Part shown: positions 43,561 through 55,027 of the stretch, one piece after another
How positions within the stretch are numbered: the stretch's first letter is position 1
How the letters are laid out: each line of letters begins with the position of its first letter
Assembly (NCBI GenBank): GCA_018402385.1
Contig: JAGYJA010000007.1
Span: forward strand, 496,001-560,000
Length of the DNA stretch: 64,000 bases
Reading direction: 5' to 3'
Origin: Flavobacteriaceae bacterium
Lineage (GTDB): Bacteria; Bacteroidota; Bacteroidia; Flavobacteriales; Flavobacteriaceae
Made by a program: the position numbers and the translations under genes
The notes under the pieces: model-generated
What the model was told of the DNA's origin: nothing
Seen by the model: only the letters and a program-made list of their open reading frames with translations
Database searches by the model: none

Positions 43561-44589
43561 ATGACCGCTAAAAAGGAAATTGCATTTTTTGAAAAATATC
43601 TGAGCTTATGGGTTGCGTTGTGCATCCTTGGAGGGATTGGCATTGGTTTCATTGCCGGAGATCTTATGGAAATTATGAGCACTTGGGAAGTGTATCAGGT
43701 AAATATTCCCATCGCGATTCTTATATGGATGATGATTTATCCTATGATGCTTCAAATAGACTTCAGTAGCATTAAAGAAGTGGGCAAAAAACCCAAAGGA
43801 ATTTTTTTAACACTAGTAATGAATTGGTTAATCAAACCCTTTACTATGGCCTTTTTTGCCTGGATTTTCTTCACTAAAATTTTCGCGGCTTTCATAGATC
43901 CTTCTTTAGCGGGTGAATATATTGCCGGTGCTATTATACTGGGTGCTGCACCGTGCACTGCGATGGTTTTTGTGTGGTCCTATTTAACTGATGGTGACCC
44001 AAATTATACTTTAATGCAGGTTTCGATAAACGATTTAATCATTTTAGTTGCATTTGTTCCCATTGTTGGGTTATTACTTGGTATAACAGATGTTGTAGTT
44101 CCTTATGAAACACTCGTTTTAAGTATATTGATTTATGTAGTCATTCCTCTTATTGCCGGGGCTATAACAAGTAAATATCTCATTAAAAAACGCGGAGAGG
44201 ACTGGTTTAAAACTCAATTTTTGCCGAAATTTAAACCAGTTAGTATCATTGCGCTCCTGCTTACTTTAATACTACTATTTGCTTTTCAAGGTGAAAATAT
44301 TCTTAACAATCCTTTGGTTATTTTATTTATAGCGGTTCCATTAATCATTCAAACCTATTTTATTTTTTTTGCAACCTGGTTTGCAGGTAAGAAATTAAAA
44401 TTAACACATCCGGTTTGTGCGCCGGCAGCTTTAATAGGTGCGAGTAATTTCTTCGAACTTTCTGTAGCTGTAGCTATTGGTTTATTTGGTCTTCAAAGTC
44501 CGGCAGCATTGGTATGTGTGGTGGGAGTACTGGTAGAAGTTCCTGTAATGTTGAGTTTGGTAAATTACGCAAACAAAAAGAAATTCTAA
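43561..44589 (+). CDS. arsB: Arsenite efflux transporter, ACR3 family
   Basis: A 342-residue protein with about ten membrane helices and the ACR3 hallmark APCTAMVFVWSYLTDGDPNY, with the conserved Cys that handles arsenite. It starts 3 bases after arsC. Extrudes As(III) using the membrane gradient. The symbol arsB is commonly used for this gene, though by family it is acr3. The operon terminates at the hairpin 44619-44648. Confidence 0.93.
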   Translation: MTAKKEIAFFEKYLSLWVALCILGGIGIGFIAGDLMEIMSTWEVYQVNIPIAILIWMMIYPMMLQIDFSSIKEVGKKPKGIFLTLVMNWLIKPFTMAFFAWIFFTKIFAAFIDPSLAGEYIAGAIILGAAPCTAMVFVWSYLTDGDPNYTLMQVSINDLIILVAFVPIVGLLLGITDVVVPYETLVLSILIYVVIPLIAGAITSKYLIKKRGEDWFKTQFLPKFKPVSIIALLLTLILLFAFQGENILNNPLVILFIAVPLIIQTYFIFFATWFAGKKLKLTHPVCAPAALIGASNFFELSVAVAIGLFGLQSPAALVCVVGVLVEVPVMLSLVNYANKKKF

Positions 44590-44618
44590 GAAAACTTTAT
44601 TTATATAAATATCATAAA

Positions 44619-44648
44619 AAAAGGCGACTCTGAGTTGAGTCGCCTTTT
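44619..44648. terminator. Bidirectional terminator between acr3 and katG
   Basis: Perfect 12-bp stem AAAAGGCGACTC / GAGTCGCCTTTT, six-base loop TGAGTT. The A-run on the left and T-run on the right let it stop both converging genes. Confidence 0.9.
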
Positions 44649-44672
44649 ACTTGTTTCAATATACCTATTGGA

Positions 44673-47081
<2,409 letters not shown>

Positions 47082-47167
47082 TTATAATGAGCCTTTTTCT
47101 TGCCCAAAAAAGTAAAATATGCTTATTTAAATAGCTAAATCCTCAAAAAGAAAATCAAGAAAAAATG

Positions 47168-47175
47168 TATCTTTG
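47168..47175 (+). promoter_or_regulatory. Promoter -7 element of mvaD
   Basis: TATCTTTG ends only 6 bases before the mvaD ATG at 47182. With transcription starting about 4 bases past the box, the mRNA would be nearly leaderless. An in-frame TTG at 47173 lies inside the box and is not credible as start. Confidence 0.6.
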
Positions 47176-47181
47176 CAGGCG

Positions 47182-48297
47182 ATGAATATATCTCTTTTCC
47201 ATTCAAATCCTTATCCTAAAACGCTCGAAAAGGGTCAAGTGAGCTGGCAGTCACCCAGTAACATTGCACTAGTAAAATACTGGGGAAAATATGGTGAACA
47301 GCTTCCAAAGAATACTTCCATCAGTTTTACGCTATCAAACTGCCATACCAAAACAACGTTATTTTATGAACCTAAAACAAGTAATGGCCTTGAGTTTGAA
47401 GTTTACCTTGACGGAAAAAGGGAAGCAGGTTTTGAACCCAAGATTTTAAAATTTTTTAAGCGTATTGAAAAATACATTCCTTTTTTAAATGACTATCGTT
47501 TTAGAATTGAAACCACAAACAGCTTTCCTCATAGTAGTGGTATAGCCTCTTCCGCTAGTGGAATGAGTGCACTTTCTCTGTGTTTGATGGAAATGGAGCT
47601 CCGTCACTTCGACAAGTTCAGTACATCGCTCCGCTCAGCGACCGGGTCAGAAGAAATGACACTTGAATATTTCAATCAAAAAGCTTCCTTTTTGGCACGC
47701 TTGGGTTCAGGAAGTGCTTGTAGAAGTATTGAAGGACCGCTGATTGTCTGGGGGGAGCATCCCGAAATTCCGGGAAGCAGTCATCTTTTCGGAACTAAGT
47801 ATCCTTTTGAAGTACATCCTAATTTTGATAACTATCAAGATACAATCCTTTTGGTTGACAAGGGAGAAAAGCAAGTTTCCAGCACTGGGGGTCACGACCT
47901 GATGCACGACCACCCTTTTGCTGAAGAACGTTTCGCGCAAGCAAATTCAAATATGAAAAAATTAATTCCTGTCTTGAAAGCAGGAAACCTTGATGCGTTT
48001 ATCAAAATTGTGGAAAGCGAAGCACTGTCACTACACGCAATGATGATGACTTCGATGCCCTTTTTTATTCTTATGAAACCTAACACTTTGGAAATCATTA
48101 ACCGTATTTGGAATTACCGTAAAGAGACCGGTAGCAAAGTGTGTTTTACACTCGATGCCGGCGCCAATGTTCATGTTTTGTATCCGGAAAATGAGAAAGA
48201 GAAAGTTTGTGACTTCATTAAGAGTGAGTTAGTTGTGTATTGTCAAAATGCAAATTATATTTGCGACCAAATTGCCAATGGAGCAAAAAAATTGTAA
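47182..48297 (+). CDS. mvaD: Diphosphomevalonate decarboxylase
   Basis: A 371-residue GHMP-family enzyme that converts diphosphomevalonate to isopentenyl diphosphate with ATP, final step of the mevalonate pathway. Marks: SPSNIALVKYWGKYGEQLPK, the phosphate-binding FPHSSGIASSASGMSALSL, SFLARLGSGSACRSI, and the end VCFTLDAGANVHVLYP. An extra 14-17 residues, about 140-156 (LRHFDKFSTSLRSATG), come from a repeat element inserted in frame (see 47603-47646). First gene of the operon mvaD, mevalonate kinase. Confidence 0.93.
   Translation: MNISLFHSNPYPKTLEKGQVSWQSPSNIALVKYWGKYGEQLPKNTSISFTLSNCHTKTTLFYEPKTSNGLEFEVYLDGKREAGFEPKILKFFKRIEKYIPFLNDYRFRIETTNSFPHSSGIASSASGMSALSLCLMEMELRHFDKFSTSLRSATGSEEMTLEYFNQKASFLARLGSGSACRSIEGPLIVWGEHPEIPGSSHLFGTKYPFEVHPNFDNYQDTILLVDKGEKQVSSTGGHDLMHDHPFAEERFAQANSNMKKLIPVLKAGNLDAFIKIVESEALSLHAMMMTSMPFFILMKPNTLEIINRIWNYRKETGSKVCFTLDAGANVHVLYPENEKEKVCDFIKSELVVYCQNANYICDQIANGAKKL
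47603..47646. repeat. Interspersed palindromic repeat inside mvaD
   Basis: About 44 bases reading GTCACTTCGACAAGTTCAGT, then ACATCGCTCCGCTCAGCGAC and CGG. The CTTCGACAAG-type and CTCCGCTCAGCGACC-type words are, from my knowledge, very common between genes in Bacteroidetes. The ends GTCACT and AGCGAC are near-inverted copies. The frame is kept, so it adds residues to MvaD rather than breaking it. Confidence 0.65.
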
Positions 48298-48325
48298 ATT
48301 TACATTGTACTAATTGTATCAAAAT

Positions 48326-49264
48326 ATGCGAGGACCCCTTTTCTACTCTAAAATACTGCTCTTTGGAGAGTATGGTATCATCAAGGACTCCAAAGGTTTA
48401 TCCATTCCCTATAACTTTTACAATGGAGCGCTGAAGATTGATGAGCAACATACAGTTGCTACTCACAAGTCAAATCAGGGTCTGAAACGTTTTGCTGAGC
48501 ACCTTGAAACTATGCAGGAGGAAAATCCGGCATTGGTAACATTTGATGTGGATACCTTGAAGAAGGATATTGAAGCCGGTTTGTATTTCGACAGTAGCAT
48601 TCCACAAGGCTATGGTGTGGGCAGTAGTGGCGCATTGGTAGCAGCAATTTATGACCAGTATGCCAATGACAAAATAACTGTTCTCGAAAACCTCACCCGA
48701 GAAAAACTATTAAAACTCAAGTCTATTTTTAGTGCGATGGAGTCTTTTTTCCACGGAAAATCTTCCGGACTCGATCCATTGAACAGCTACTTGAGCTTAC
48801 CCATATTAATCAACTCACAAGATAATATAGAACCTGCCGGCATTCCTTCCCAACTCAAAAAAGGAAAAGGCGCTGTCTTTTTGTTGGATAGCGGTGTAAC
48901 CGGTGAAACGGCTCCCATGGTGCAGATTTTTATGGAAAACATGAAGCAGGAAGGCTTCCGGGCGATGCTGAAAGACCAGTTTGTAAAACATACTGATGCC
49001 TGTGTGGACGATTTCCTAAAAGGCGATGTAAAGTCTTTGTTTTCCAATATCAAGCAACTTTCCAATGTGGTGCTGGATAACTTCAAACCCATGATCCCTC
49101 AACAATTCCATAAACTTTGGAAACAAGGTATCGATACCAATGCCTACTACCTGAAGCTATGCGGAAGCGGCGGTGGTGGCTACATTCTTGGTTTTACAGA
49201 AGATCTTGAAAAAGCCCAACAAGCTCTGAAAGATCATAAGTTGGAAGTGGTTTATAGTTTTTAA
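48326..49264 (+). CDS. Mevalonate kinase-type GHMP kinase
   Basis: A 312-residue GHMP kinase. Start ATG 48326 (MRGPLFYSKILLFGEYGIIK) is preferred over TTG 48314. Phosphate-binding loop SSIPQGYGVGSSGALVAAIY; C-terminal CGSGGGGYILGF. In flavobacteria the gene after mvaD supplies mevalonate kinase, or phosphomevalonate kinase, activity; sequence alone does not decide. It ends 100 bases before ubiA. Confidence 0.88.
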   Translation: MRGPLFYSKILLFGEYGIIKDSKGLSIPYNFYNGALKIDEQHTVATHKSNQGLKRFAEHLETMQEENPALVTFDVDTLKKDIEAGLYFDSSIPQGYGVGSSGALVAAIYDQYANDKITVLENLTREKLLKLKSIFSAMESFFHGKSSGLDPLNSYLSLPILINSQDNIEPAGIPSQLKKGKGAVFLLDSGVTGETAPMVQIFMENMKQEGFRAMLKDQFVKHTDACVDDFLKGDVKSLFSNIKQLSNVVLDNFKPMIPQQFHKLWKQGIDTNAYYLKLCGSGGGGYILGFTEDLEKAQQALKDHKLEVVYSF

Positions 49265-49367
49265 TCTTTTTACTTTTCTTTTGATATCGTTTTTAAAGTG
49301 GGAATATTTTTGCAATCCCTATCTTTGAGTTGTTTAACACAATCTTTCATCTCTCGTCAAATATCTC

Positions 49368-50279
49368 ATGTCCTTACTCAACTACAAACGAAAAAAATTC
49401 CTTCTCAAGATTTTGAGCCTGTTCTCGGTTGTAAGGGGGTATAATATTTTGATTATTGTCATTGCTCAATATCTCACTTCTATCTATATTCTGTCGCCGG
49501 GTAAACCTTTTTTCAGTGTTTTGTTTGATCCCAATTTATTTATAATTGTTCTGGCTTCTTCTCTGGCAATTGCTGGCGGCTATATCATCAATAATTTTTA
49601 TGACGCAGAAAAAGATTTAATCAACCGGCCTAATAAAACTTTTCTCGACAGTTTTATAAGTCAAAATACCAAGCTTTCAGCTTATTTTGTACTGAATTTT
49701 CTTTCTGTTATTTTGGCAAGCGCTATTTCATTCAAAGCAGTAATCTTTTTCTCGTCCTATATTTTTTGGATTTGGTTTTATTCACACAAGCTTAAGAAAT
49801 ACCCATTTATTGGTAATTTAACGGCATCAATTCTGGCCATTACGCCCTTTTTTGCGGTGTTTATTTACTATCAAAATTTTGCTTTGGTCATTTTTGTACA
49901 CGCCACCTTTTTGTTTTTAATCATTTCCATGCGGGAACTTGTTAAAGACCTGGAAAACATTAAGGGCGATTTAGTTCTGGATTACAAAACCATTCCCGTG
50001 GTTTATGGTGAGCGGTTTTCAAAACAAATACTTACTTTTTTAAGTTTTTTTACATTGATTCCCATATACCTGTTACTTACAAAGTTTGAAATAGGTTACA
50101 TGAATTTTTATTTTCTTTTTGCTGTTCTTCTGCTGGCCGTGTTCCTCTTTTACCTTTGGCGTTCATCAGCCAAACTTGATTATATGATTCTTCACGCGAT
50201 TTTAAAACTCATAATTGTGTTGGGAACCCTTAGTATTGTGCTTATTGATGTGAACTTATTGCTCAGTAGAATTATGTAA
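49368..50279 (+). CDS. UbiA-family prenyltransferase
   Basis: A 303-residue protein with about eight membrane helices. The first Asp-rich motif is NNFYDAEKDLINRPNKT; the second, less clear, is DLENIKGDLVLDYKT, with DYKT followed by VVYGER. These are the prenyl diphosphate/Mg sites of UbiA enzymes. Acceptor unknown; in flavobacteria this copy sits beside isoprenoid genes and is often labelled geranylgeranylglycerol-phosphate geranylgeranyltransferase. Its position after two mevalonate genes supports a role in isoprenoid use. Confidence 0.85.
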   Translation: MSLLNYKRKKFLLKILSLFSVVRGYNILIIVIAQYLTSIYILSPGKPFFSVLFDPNLFIIVLASSLAIAGGYIINNFYDAEKDLINRPNKTFLDSFISQNTKLSAYFVLNFLSVILASAISFKAVIFFSSYIFWIWFYSHKLKKYPFIGNLTASILAITPFFAVFIYYQNFALVIFVHATFLFLIISMRELVKDLENIKGDLVLDYKTIPVVYGERFSKQILTFLSFFTLIPIYLLLTKFEIGYMNFYFLFAVLLLAVFLFYLWRSSAKLDYMILHAILKLIIVLGTLSIVLIDVNLLLSRIM

Positions 50280-50310
50280 ACTACAATTGATTGAAAGACA
50301 TAAAATAAAC

Positions 50311-50318
50311 TACCTTTG
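50311..50318 (+). promoter_or_regulatory. Promoter -7 element of the rluB-like gene
   Basis: TACCTTTG, 16 bases before the ATG at 50335; a TTG at 50291-50293 lies 17 bases upstream. It fixes 50335 as the start rather than TTG 50287. Confidence 0.6.
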
Positions 50319-50334
50319 CAAAAAAATTAGGATT

Positions 50335-51174
50335 ATGGCAAAAGAACCAGAAAAACGAGGCGGAAAGCGAGAAGGAAAATCCAAATCCAAAGACCTACTA
50401 AAGAAAAATAAATTTGCTCCAAAGGAACCCAAAAAAAGGCAAGCTCCCAAAGGTAAAGCAGATTCTGACGAAATGCGACTCAATAAATTTATCGCCAACT
50501 CAGGTATGTGTTCGCGTCGTGAAGCAGACCTTTACATCTCCACCGGACAAGTTCAGGTCAACGGACTAGTAGTAACAGAAATGGGCCATAAAGTAAAGCT
50601 CACCGATGAGGTTAAGTTTGATGGAAGACGCATCAGCCCCGAGAAAAAAGAATATGTGTTGCTAAATAAACCAAAAGGTTTTGACACTTCTTACAGCGAG
50701 GAAACTATGCATAAATCGGCTGTTGGTCTTGTGGCAAATGCATCCAAATACAAACTGGTGCCCGTGGGACGATTACAACGCAACACCACCGGATTGTTAT
50801 TGTTTACTAACGACCACGATATGCAAAAAAAACTTACTGACACCGGTTTGATGATCAGAAAAATCTATCAGGTTTCTTTGGATAAAAATCTTAAGTATGA
50901 AGATTTTCAAAAGATTGAAGAAGGACCCACAGTAGAAGGAAAAAAAGTGAGAATTGATGCCGTTTCCTATGTGGAGAATGCCCCCAAAAGCGAAATTGGC
51001 ATCCAATTGAGCAGTAATCGCAACAACATTGTAAGAAAAATTTTTGACAGCTTTGGTTATGATGTCATCAAACTCGACCGCGTTTCTTATGCCGGTCTTA
51101 CCAAAAAAGATTTACCCCGAGGTCACTGGAGGCATTTGACCAAGCAGGAAGTAATTAATTTAGGGATGATGTAA
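50335..51174 (+). CDS. RsuA/RluB-family pseudouridine synthase
   Basis: A 279-residue protein with a basic, Lys-rich N-terminal extension (about 40 residues), an S4 RNA-binding domain (MRLNKFIANSGMCSRREADL) and the pseudouridine synthase domain with the catalytic Asp environment in VPVGRLQRNTTGLLLFTNDH. Note that the usual R-L-D-x-x-T-x-G motif reads R-L-Q-R-N-T-T-G: the expected catalytic Asp is Gln. It presumably acts, or once acted, on 23S or 16S rRNA. Confidence 0.85.
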   Translation: MAKEPEKRGGKREGKSKSKDLLKKNKFAPKEPKKRQAPKGKADSDEMRLNKFIANSGMCSRREADLYISTGQVQVNGLVVTEMGHKVKLTDEVKFDGRRISPEKKEYVLLNKPKGFDTSYSEETMHKSAVGLVANASKYKLVPVGRLQRNTTGLLLFTNDHDMQKKLTDTGLMIRKIYQVSLDKNLKYEDFQKIEEGPTVEGKKVRIDAVSYVENAPKSEIGIQLSSNRNNIVRKIFDSFGYDVIKLDRVSYAGLTKKDLPRGHWRHLTKQEVINLGMM

Positions 51175-51698
51175 ATAATTATCTTTAAAAGGTCTGCCAC
51201 TAATGCACAAATAAGGATGATGTATTTTTTAAGTTGTTATAAAGTATAGCTGTACAACTGTTTTTGCCAGTAGTTAGGTTCTTTGCTATATAAACCATAC
51301 TTTCAGTCTGAAAGCAAATCCTTGGATTTTAAGCATTGTCTTTTTCTTTTTTATTTTTTGTAATTCCTGTATTGTAATTCATTTTTTTTATTTTCATTTG
51401 TAGTGTGCTAAGACGATATAATTCTCAAAACAGCAATAGCACATAGTGTTGCCTTATGAAGTTTTTTTTTCGGTTTATGTTTTTGGATATCAAAAAAGTG
51501 CCCTTGAATATTTTTCCTAAGACAAAGAACCAAATTTTATTAAACACTACCCTTTTACTCATCGCATTTTCGGTGCAGGCTTTTGTTGTCTTGACTCCCA
51601 TTCGCATTTAATTTCACATTATTGTTTCGTTAATTTACGAGATTCATTTTTGTGATTACAAACTTTTACTTAATTTATACGAAATTTTAAACTACTGA
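51175..51698. other. Gene-poor gap with a possible small ORF
   Basis: The 524 bases between the rluB-like gene and speA hold one possible gene: 51 codons from ATG 51456 to TAA 51611, with a basic start and one hydrophobic segment (LNTTLLLIAFSVQAFVVL). It looks like a signal-peptide-like start without a body, so it could be a decayed gene. An opposite-strand frame over the same bases is not convincing. No RNA gene or terminator is clear. Confidence 0.35.
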
Positions 51699-53095
51699 AT
51701 GAAAACCCGATATATAGATTTAATTGACCAAACCTTTTACTTCCCACAGGAAGAGTTTAAACTAGAAGACAATGAACTCCAATTCCACGGAATCGATTTA
51801 ATGGAACTTGTTGAAGAATATGGAGCACCATTAAAGTTTACTTACCTTCCAAAAATATCAGAAAACATCAATCGTGCAAAAGGTTGGTTTCAAGCGGCTT
51901 TAAAAAAACACAAGTACAAAGCAAAATATAACTACTGCTATTGCACCAAAAGTTCTCATTTTGAATATGTTTTACACGAAGCATTAAAAAATGACATTCA
52001 TATTGAAACCTCCTCTGCTTTTGATATTGATATTGTAAACAAACTAAAGAAGGACGGAAAGATTAATGACACAGCTTATGTAATTTGTAATGGCTTTAAA
52101 CGTGATAAATACATCTCAAACATTGCTAACCTGATCAACAGCGGCCATAAAAACTGCATCCCTATCATTGACAATTATGAGGAAATTGGTTTGTTGGATG
52201 AAGAAATTAAGGGGAAATATAAAATTGGTATTCGCATCGCATCAGAGGAAGAACCCAAATTTGAATTCTATACCTCTAGGCTTGGCATTGGTTATAAAAA
52301 CATTGTTCCTTTTATAACCGTCAAATCAAAGACAACAAAAAAGTACAGCTCAAAATGCTGCATTTCTTTATCAATACCGGAATTCGCGATACTGCTTATT
52401 ACTGGAACGAATTGCTAAAATGTATGCAAGTATATGTTCAGTTGAAAAAAATATGTCCTTCATTGGATAGCCTTAATATTGGAGGTGGTTTTCCAATTAA
52501 AAACTCTTTGGGTTTTGAATTTGATTACCAATATATGGTGGACGAAATCATTCATCAAATCAAATTGGTTTGTGAAGCTGAAGAAGTTCCGGTTCCTCAT
52601 ATTTTTACAGAATTTGGCAGTTTTACTGTGGGCGAAAGCGGCGGAGCCATCTATGAGGTGCTCTATCAAAAGCAACAAAACGACCGTGAAAAATGGAATA
52701 TGATCAACTCCTCATTTATTACAACCTTGCCAGACACCTGGGCTATCAACAAGCGCTTTATCATGCTTGCTGTCAACCGATGGAATGATGAATATGAGCG
52801 CGTTCTTCTGGGCGGTTTGACGTGTGATAGTGATGATTACTACAACAGTGAGCAGCACATGAACGGCATTTACCTTCCCAAATACAAAAAAGAAAAACCT
52901 TTGTATATTGGCTTCTTCAATACAGGGGCTTATCAAGAAACCATTGGAGGCTTTGGAGGATTACAACACTGCCTGATCCCCTCACCAAAACATATATTAA
53001 TAAACAGAGACCAAAACGGTAATCTTACCAAGCAACTATACAGTGAACAACAAAAAAGTGAAGACTTACTAAAAATTTTAGGATACAATGACTAA
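51699..53095 (+). pseudogene. speA: Arginine decarboxylase, frameshifted
   Basis: A PLP-dependent group of the alanine-racemase fold that makes agmatine from arginine. The first frame (to 52418) has EYGAPLKFTYLPKISENI, the PLP-Lys region NYCYCTKSSHFEYVLH, and FEFYTSRLGIGYKNIV. The second (52355-53095) has KMLHFFINTGIRDTAYYWNE, SLNIGGGFPIKNS, FTEFGSFTVGESGGA and GGLTCDSDDYY. One T must be added to the T4 run at 52310-52313, giving VPFYNRQIKDNKK, for a continuous 465-residue protein. Overlaps speB (ATG 53088). Homopolymer error is likely. Confidence 0.9.
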
Positions 53096-53972
53096 GAAAA
53101 ATTATGCCGGTATTCCGGACAAGTATGCTCGCATAGACGAAGCAAAAGTGGTGTTAATCCCCGTTCCCTATGACGGAACCAGTAGTTGGCAAAAAGGAGC
53201 AGATAAAGGTCCGGAAGCCTTTTTACATGCTTCAGAAAACATGGAACTTTATGACATTGAAACTCGTTCTGAAGTATACAAAAAAGGAGTTTATCTCGCC
53301 CCTCCTGTAACTGAAAATTCTTCCCCCGAAAAAATGGTAGATGTCGTTCATAAAACCGTAAAAAACTACATTCAGCAAGAAAAATTTGTAACCATTTTTG
53401 GAGGTGAGCATTCAATTTCCATTGGGACTATTCGTGCATTCAATGAGTGTTTTGAAGACCTTACTGTTGTTCAAATAGATGCCCATGCCGATTTACGTCC
53501 TGAATATGAGGGTTCAACCTGCAACCACGCTTGTGCCCTTTATGAGGCAAGCCAAAATTGTAATTTAATTCAGGTGGGAATTCGTTCTATGGATGTTTCC
53601 GAAAAGGAATTTATGGATGAAAACCAAACTTACTTTGCTCACGATATGGTCACAGATGATGACTGGATGGAAGATGCTATTGGTCAAATGACGCCCAATG
53701 TGTTCATCACCATCGACCTCGATGCCTTTGACCCTTCCATCTTACCTTCAACGGGAACCCCAGAACCCGGCGGACTGCTTTGGTATGAAACACTGGACTT
53801 TTTAAAACTCATGTTCAAAAAGAAAAACGTAGTTGGCTTTGACATTGTGGAGCTTTGTCCTAATGAAGTTGATAAATCATCCGACTTCCTGGCGGCAAAA
53901 CTATACTACAAAATGTTGAGCTACAAATTCAAATATGAAAACCGAAAAAACGACGATGATGACGAAGAATAA
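53088..53972 (+). CDS. speB: Agmatinase
   Basis: A 294-residue ureohydrolase that converts agmatine to putrescine and urea. The binuclear Mn site residues are in FGGEHSISIGTIRAF, VQIDAHADLRPEYEGSTCNH and ITIDLDAFDPSILPSTGTPE. It overlaps speA (8 bases) and the next gene (up to 38 bases). Together with speA it gives arginine to putrescine. The C-terminal tail is unusually acidic (NDDDDEE). Confidence 0.94.
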   Translation: MTKKNYAGIPDKYARIDEAKVVLIPVPYDGTSSWQKGADKGPEAFLHASENMELYDIETRSEVYKKGVYLAPPVTENSSPEKMVDVVHKTVKNYIQQEKFVTIFGGEHSISIGTIRAFNECFEDLTVVQIDAHADLRPEYEGSTCNHACALYEASQNCNLIQVGIRSMDVSEKEFMDENQTYFAHDMVTDDDWMEDAIGQMTPNVFITIDLDAFDPSILPSTGTPEPGGLLWYETLDFLKLMFKKKNVVGFDIVELCPNEVDKSSDFLAAKLYYKMLSYKFKYENRKNDDDDEE

Positions 53973-54936
53973 AGGAGCAATCTCTCAATTTATTGAAAAA
54001 TACTATTTACACTTTAACGCTGCGGCATTAGTGGATGCAGCAAAAGGCTATGAAGACCAGCTGAACCAAGGTTCAAAAATGCTTGTTTCTCTGGCTGGTG
54101 CTATGAGCACAGCTGAGCTGGGCAAAATATTTGCAGAAGTCATTCGTCAGGATAAAGTGCACATTATTTCCTGTACCGGTGCCAATCTGGAAGAAGACAT
54201 TATGAACCTGGTGGCACATTCACATTACAAGCGCATTCCCAATTACCGTGACCTGACCCCACAAGAAGAATGGGATTTACTTGAAAAAGGACTCAACCGT
54301 GTTACAGACACTTGCATCCCTGAGGAAGAAGCCTTCAGAAGATTACAAAAACACATTTTTAAAATTTGGAAAGATGCCGAGGACAAAGGCGAGCGCTACT
54401 TCCCACATGAATTTATGTATAAGATGCTGTTGTCTGGAGTTCTAGAAGAGTATTATGAAATTGACATCAAAGATTCATGGATGTATGCTGCCGCCAAAAA
54501 AAACCTCCCCATTATTGTTCCGGGTTGGGAAGACAGCACAATGGGCAATATTTTTGCTTCTTATGTGCTAAAAGGTGAACTCAAAGCAAGCACTATGAAA
54601 AGTGGTATTGAGTACATGACTTTCCTGGCCGACTGGTACACCGATAATTCAGAGAAAGGAATTGGTTTCTTTCAGATTGGTGGAGGGATTGCCGGTGACT
54701 TCCCCATTTGTGTGGTACCTATGCTCTATCAGGATATGGAACGAACAGACACACCATTCTGGAGTTATTTTTGCCAAATATCTGATTCTACAACCAGTTA
54801 CGGTTCTTATTCCGGTGCTGTGCCCAATGAGAAAATCACCTGGGGAAAACTGGACATCAATACCCCAAAATTTATCATAGAAAGTGATGCTACTATCGTT
54901 GCACCTCTTATATTTGCCTACTTATTAGATATGTAA
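53935..54936 (+). CDS. Deoxyhypusine-synthase-like protein
   Basis: A 333-residue protein (ATG 53935; ATGs at 53956 and 53959 are also possible, as the first ones overlap speB). Deoxyhypusine synthase fold: LVSLAGAMSTAELGKIFAEV, IISCTGANLEEDIMNLVAHS, IIVPGWEDSTMGNIFASYVL, FFQIGGGIAGDFPICVVP and YGSYSGAVPNEKITWGKL, with the NAD-binding and the conserved Lys/His regions visible. Bacteria lack eIF5A, the usual substrate. Located after speA and speB, it likely joins an aminopropyl or aminobutyl unit to a polyamine, as described for bacterial homologues (homospermidine-type activity). Confidence 0.88.
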   Translation: MKTEKTTMMTKNKGAISQFIEKYYLHFNAAALVDAAKGYEDQLNQGSKMLVSLAGAMSTAELGKIFAEVIRQDKVHIISCTGANLEEDIMNLVAHSHYKRIPNYRDLTPQEEWDLLEKGLNRVTDTCIPEEEAFRRLQKHIFKIWKDAEDKGERYFPHEFMYKMLLSGVLEEYYEIDIKDSWMYAAAKKNLPIIVPGWEDSTMGNIFASYVLKGELKASTMKSGIEYMTFLADWYTDNSEKGIGFFQIGGGIAGDFPICVVPMLYQDMERTDTPFWSYFCQISDSTTSYGSYSGAVPNEKITWGKLDINTPKFIIESDATIVAPLIFAYLLDM

Positions 54937-55027
54937 TTTATGAAATGCCTACTAACTAATTATAATGCTATGGATATCCTTTTTGAGGCATTCCATCTGA
55001 CCTATAAAAAACAATAGAAAAGCACAG

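Noticed and set aside
51425-51607. 60-codon minus-strand frame in the gap before speA
   Set aside because: No upstream signal; the opposite strand has the more protein-like frame (51456-51611), itself weak.
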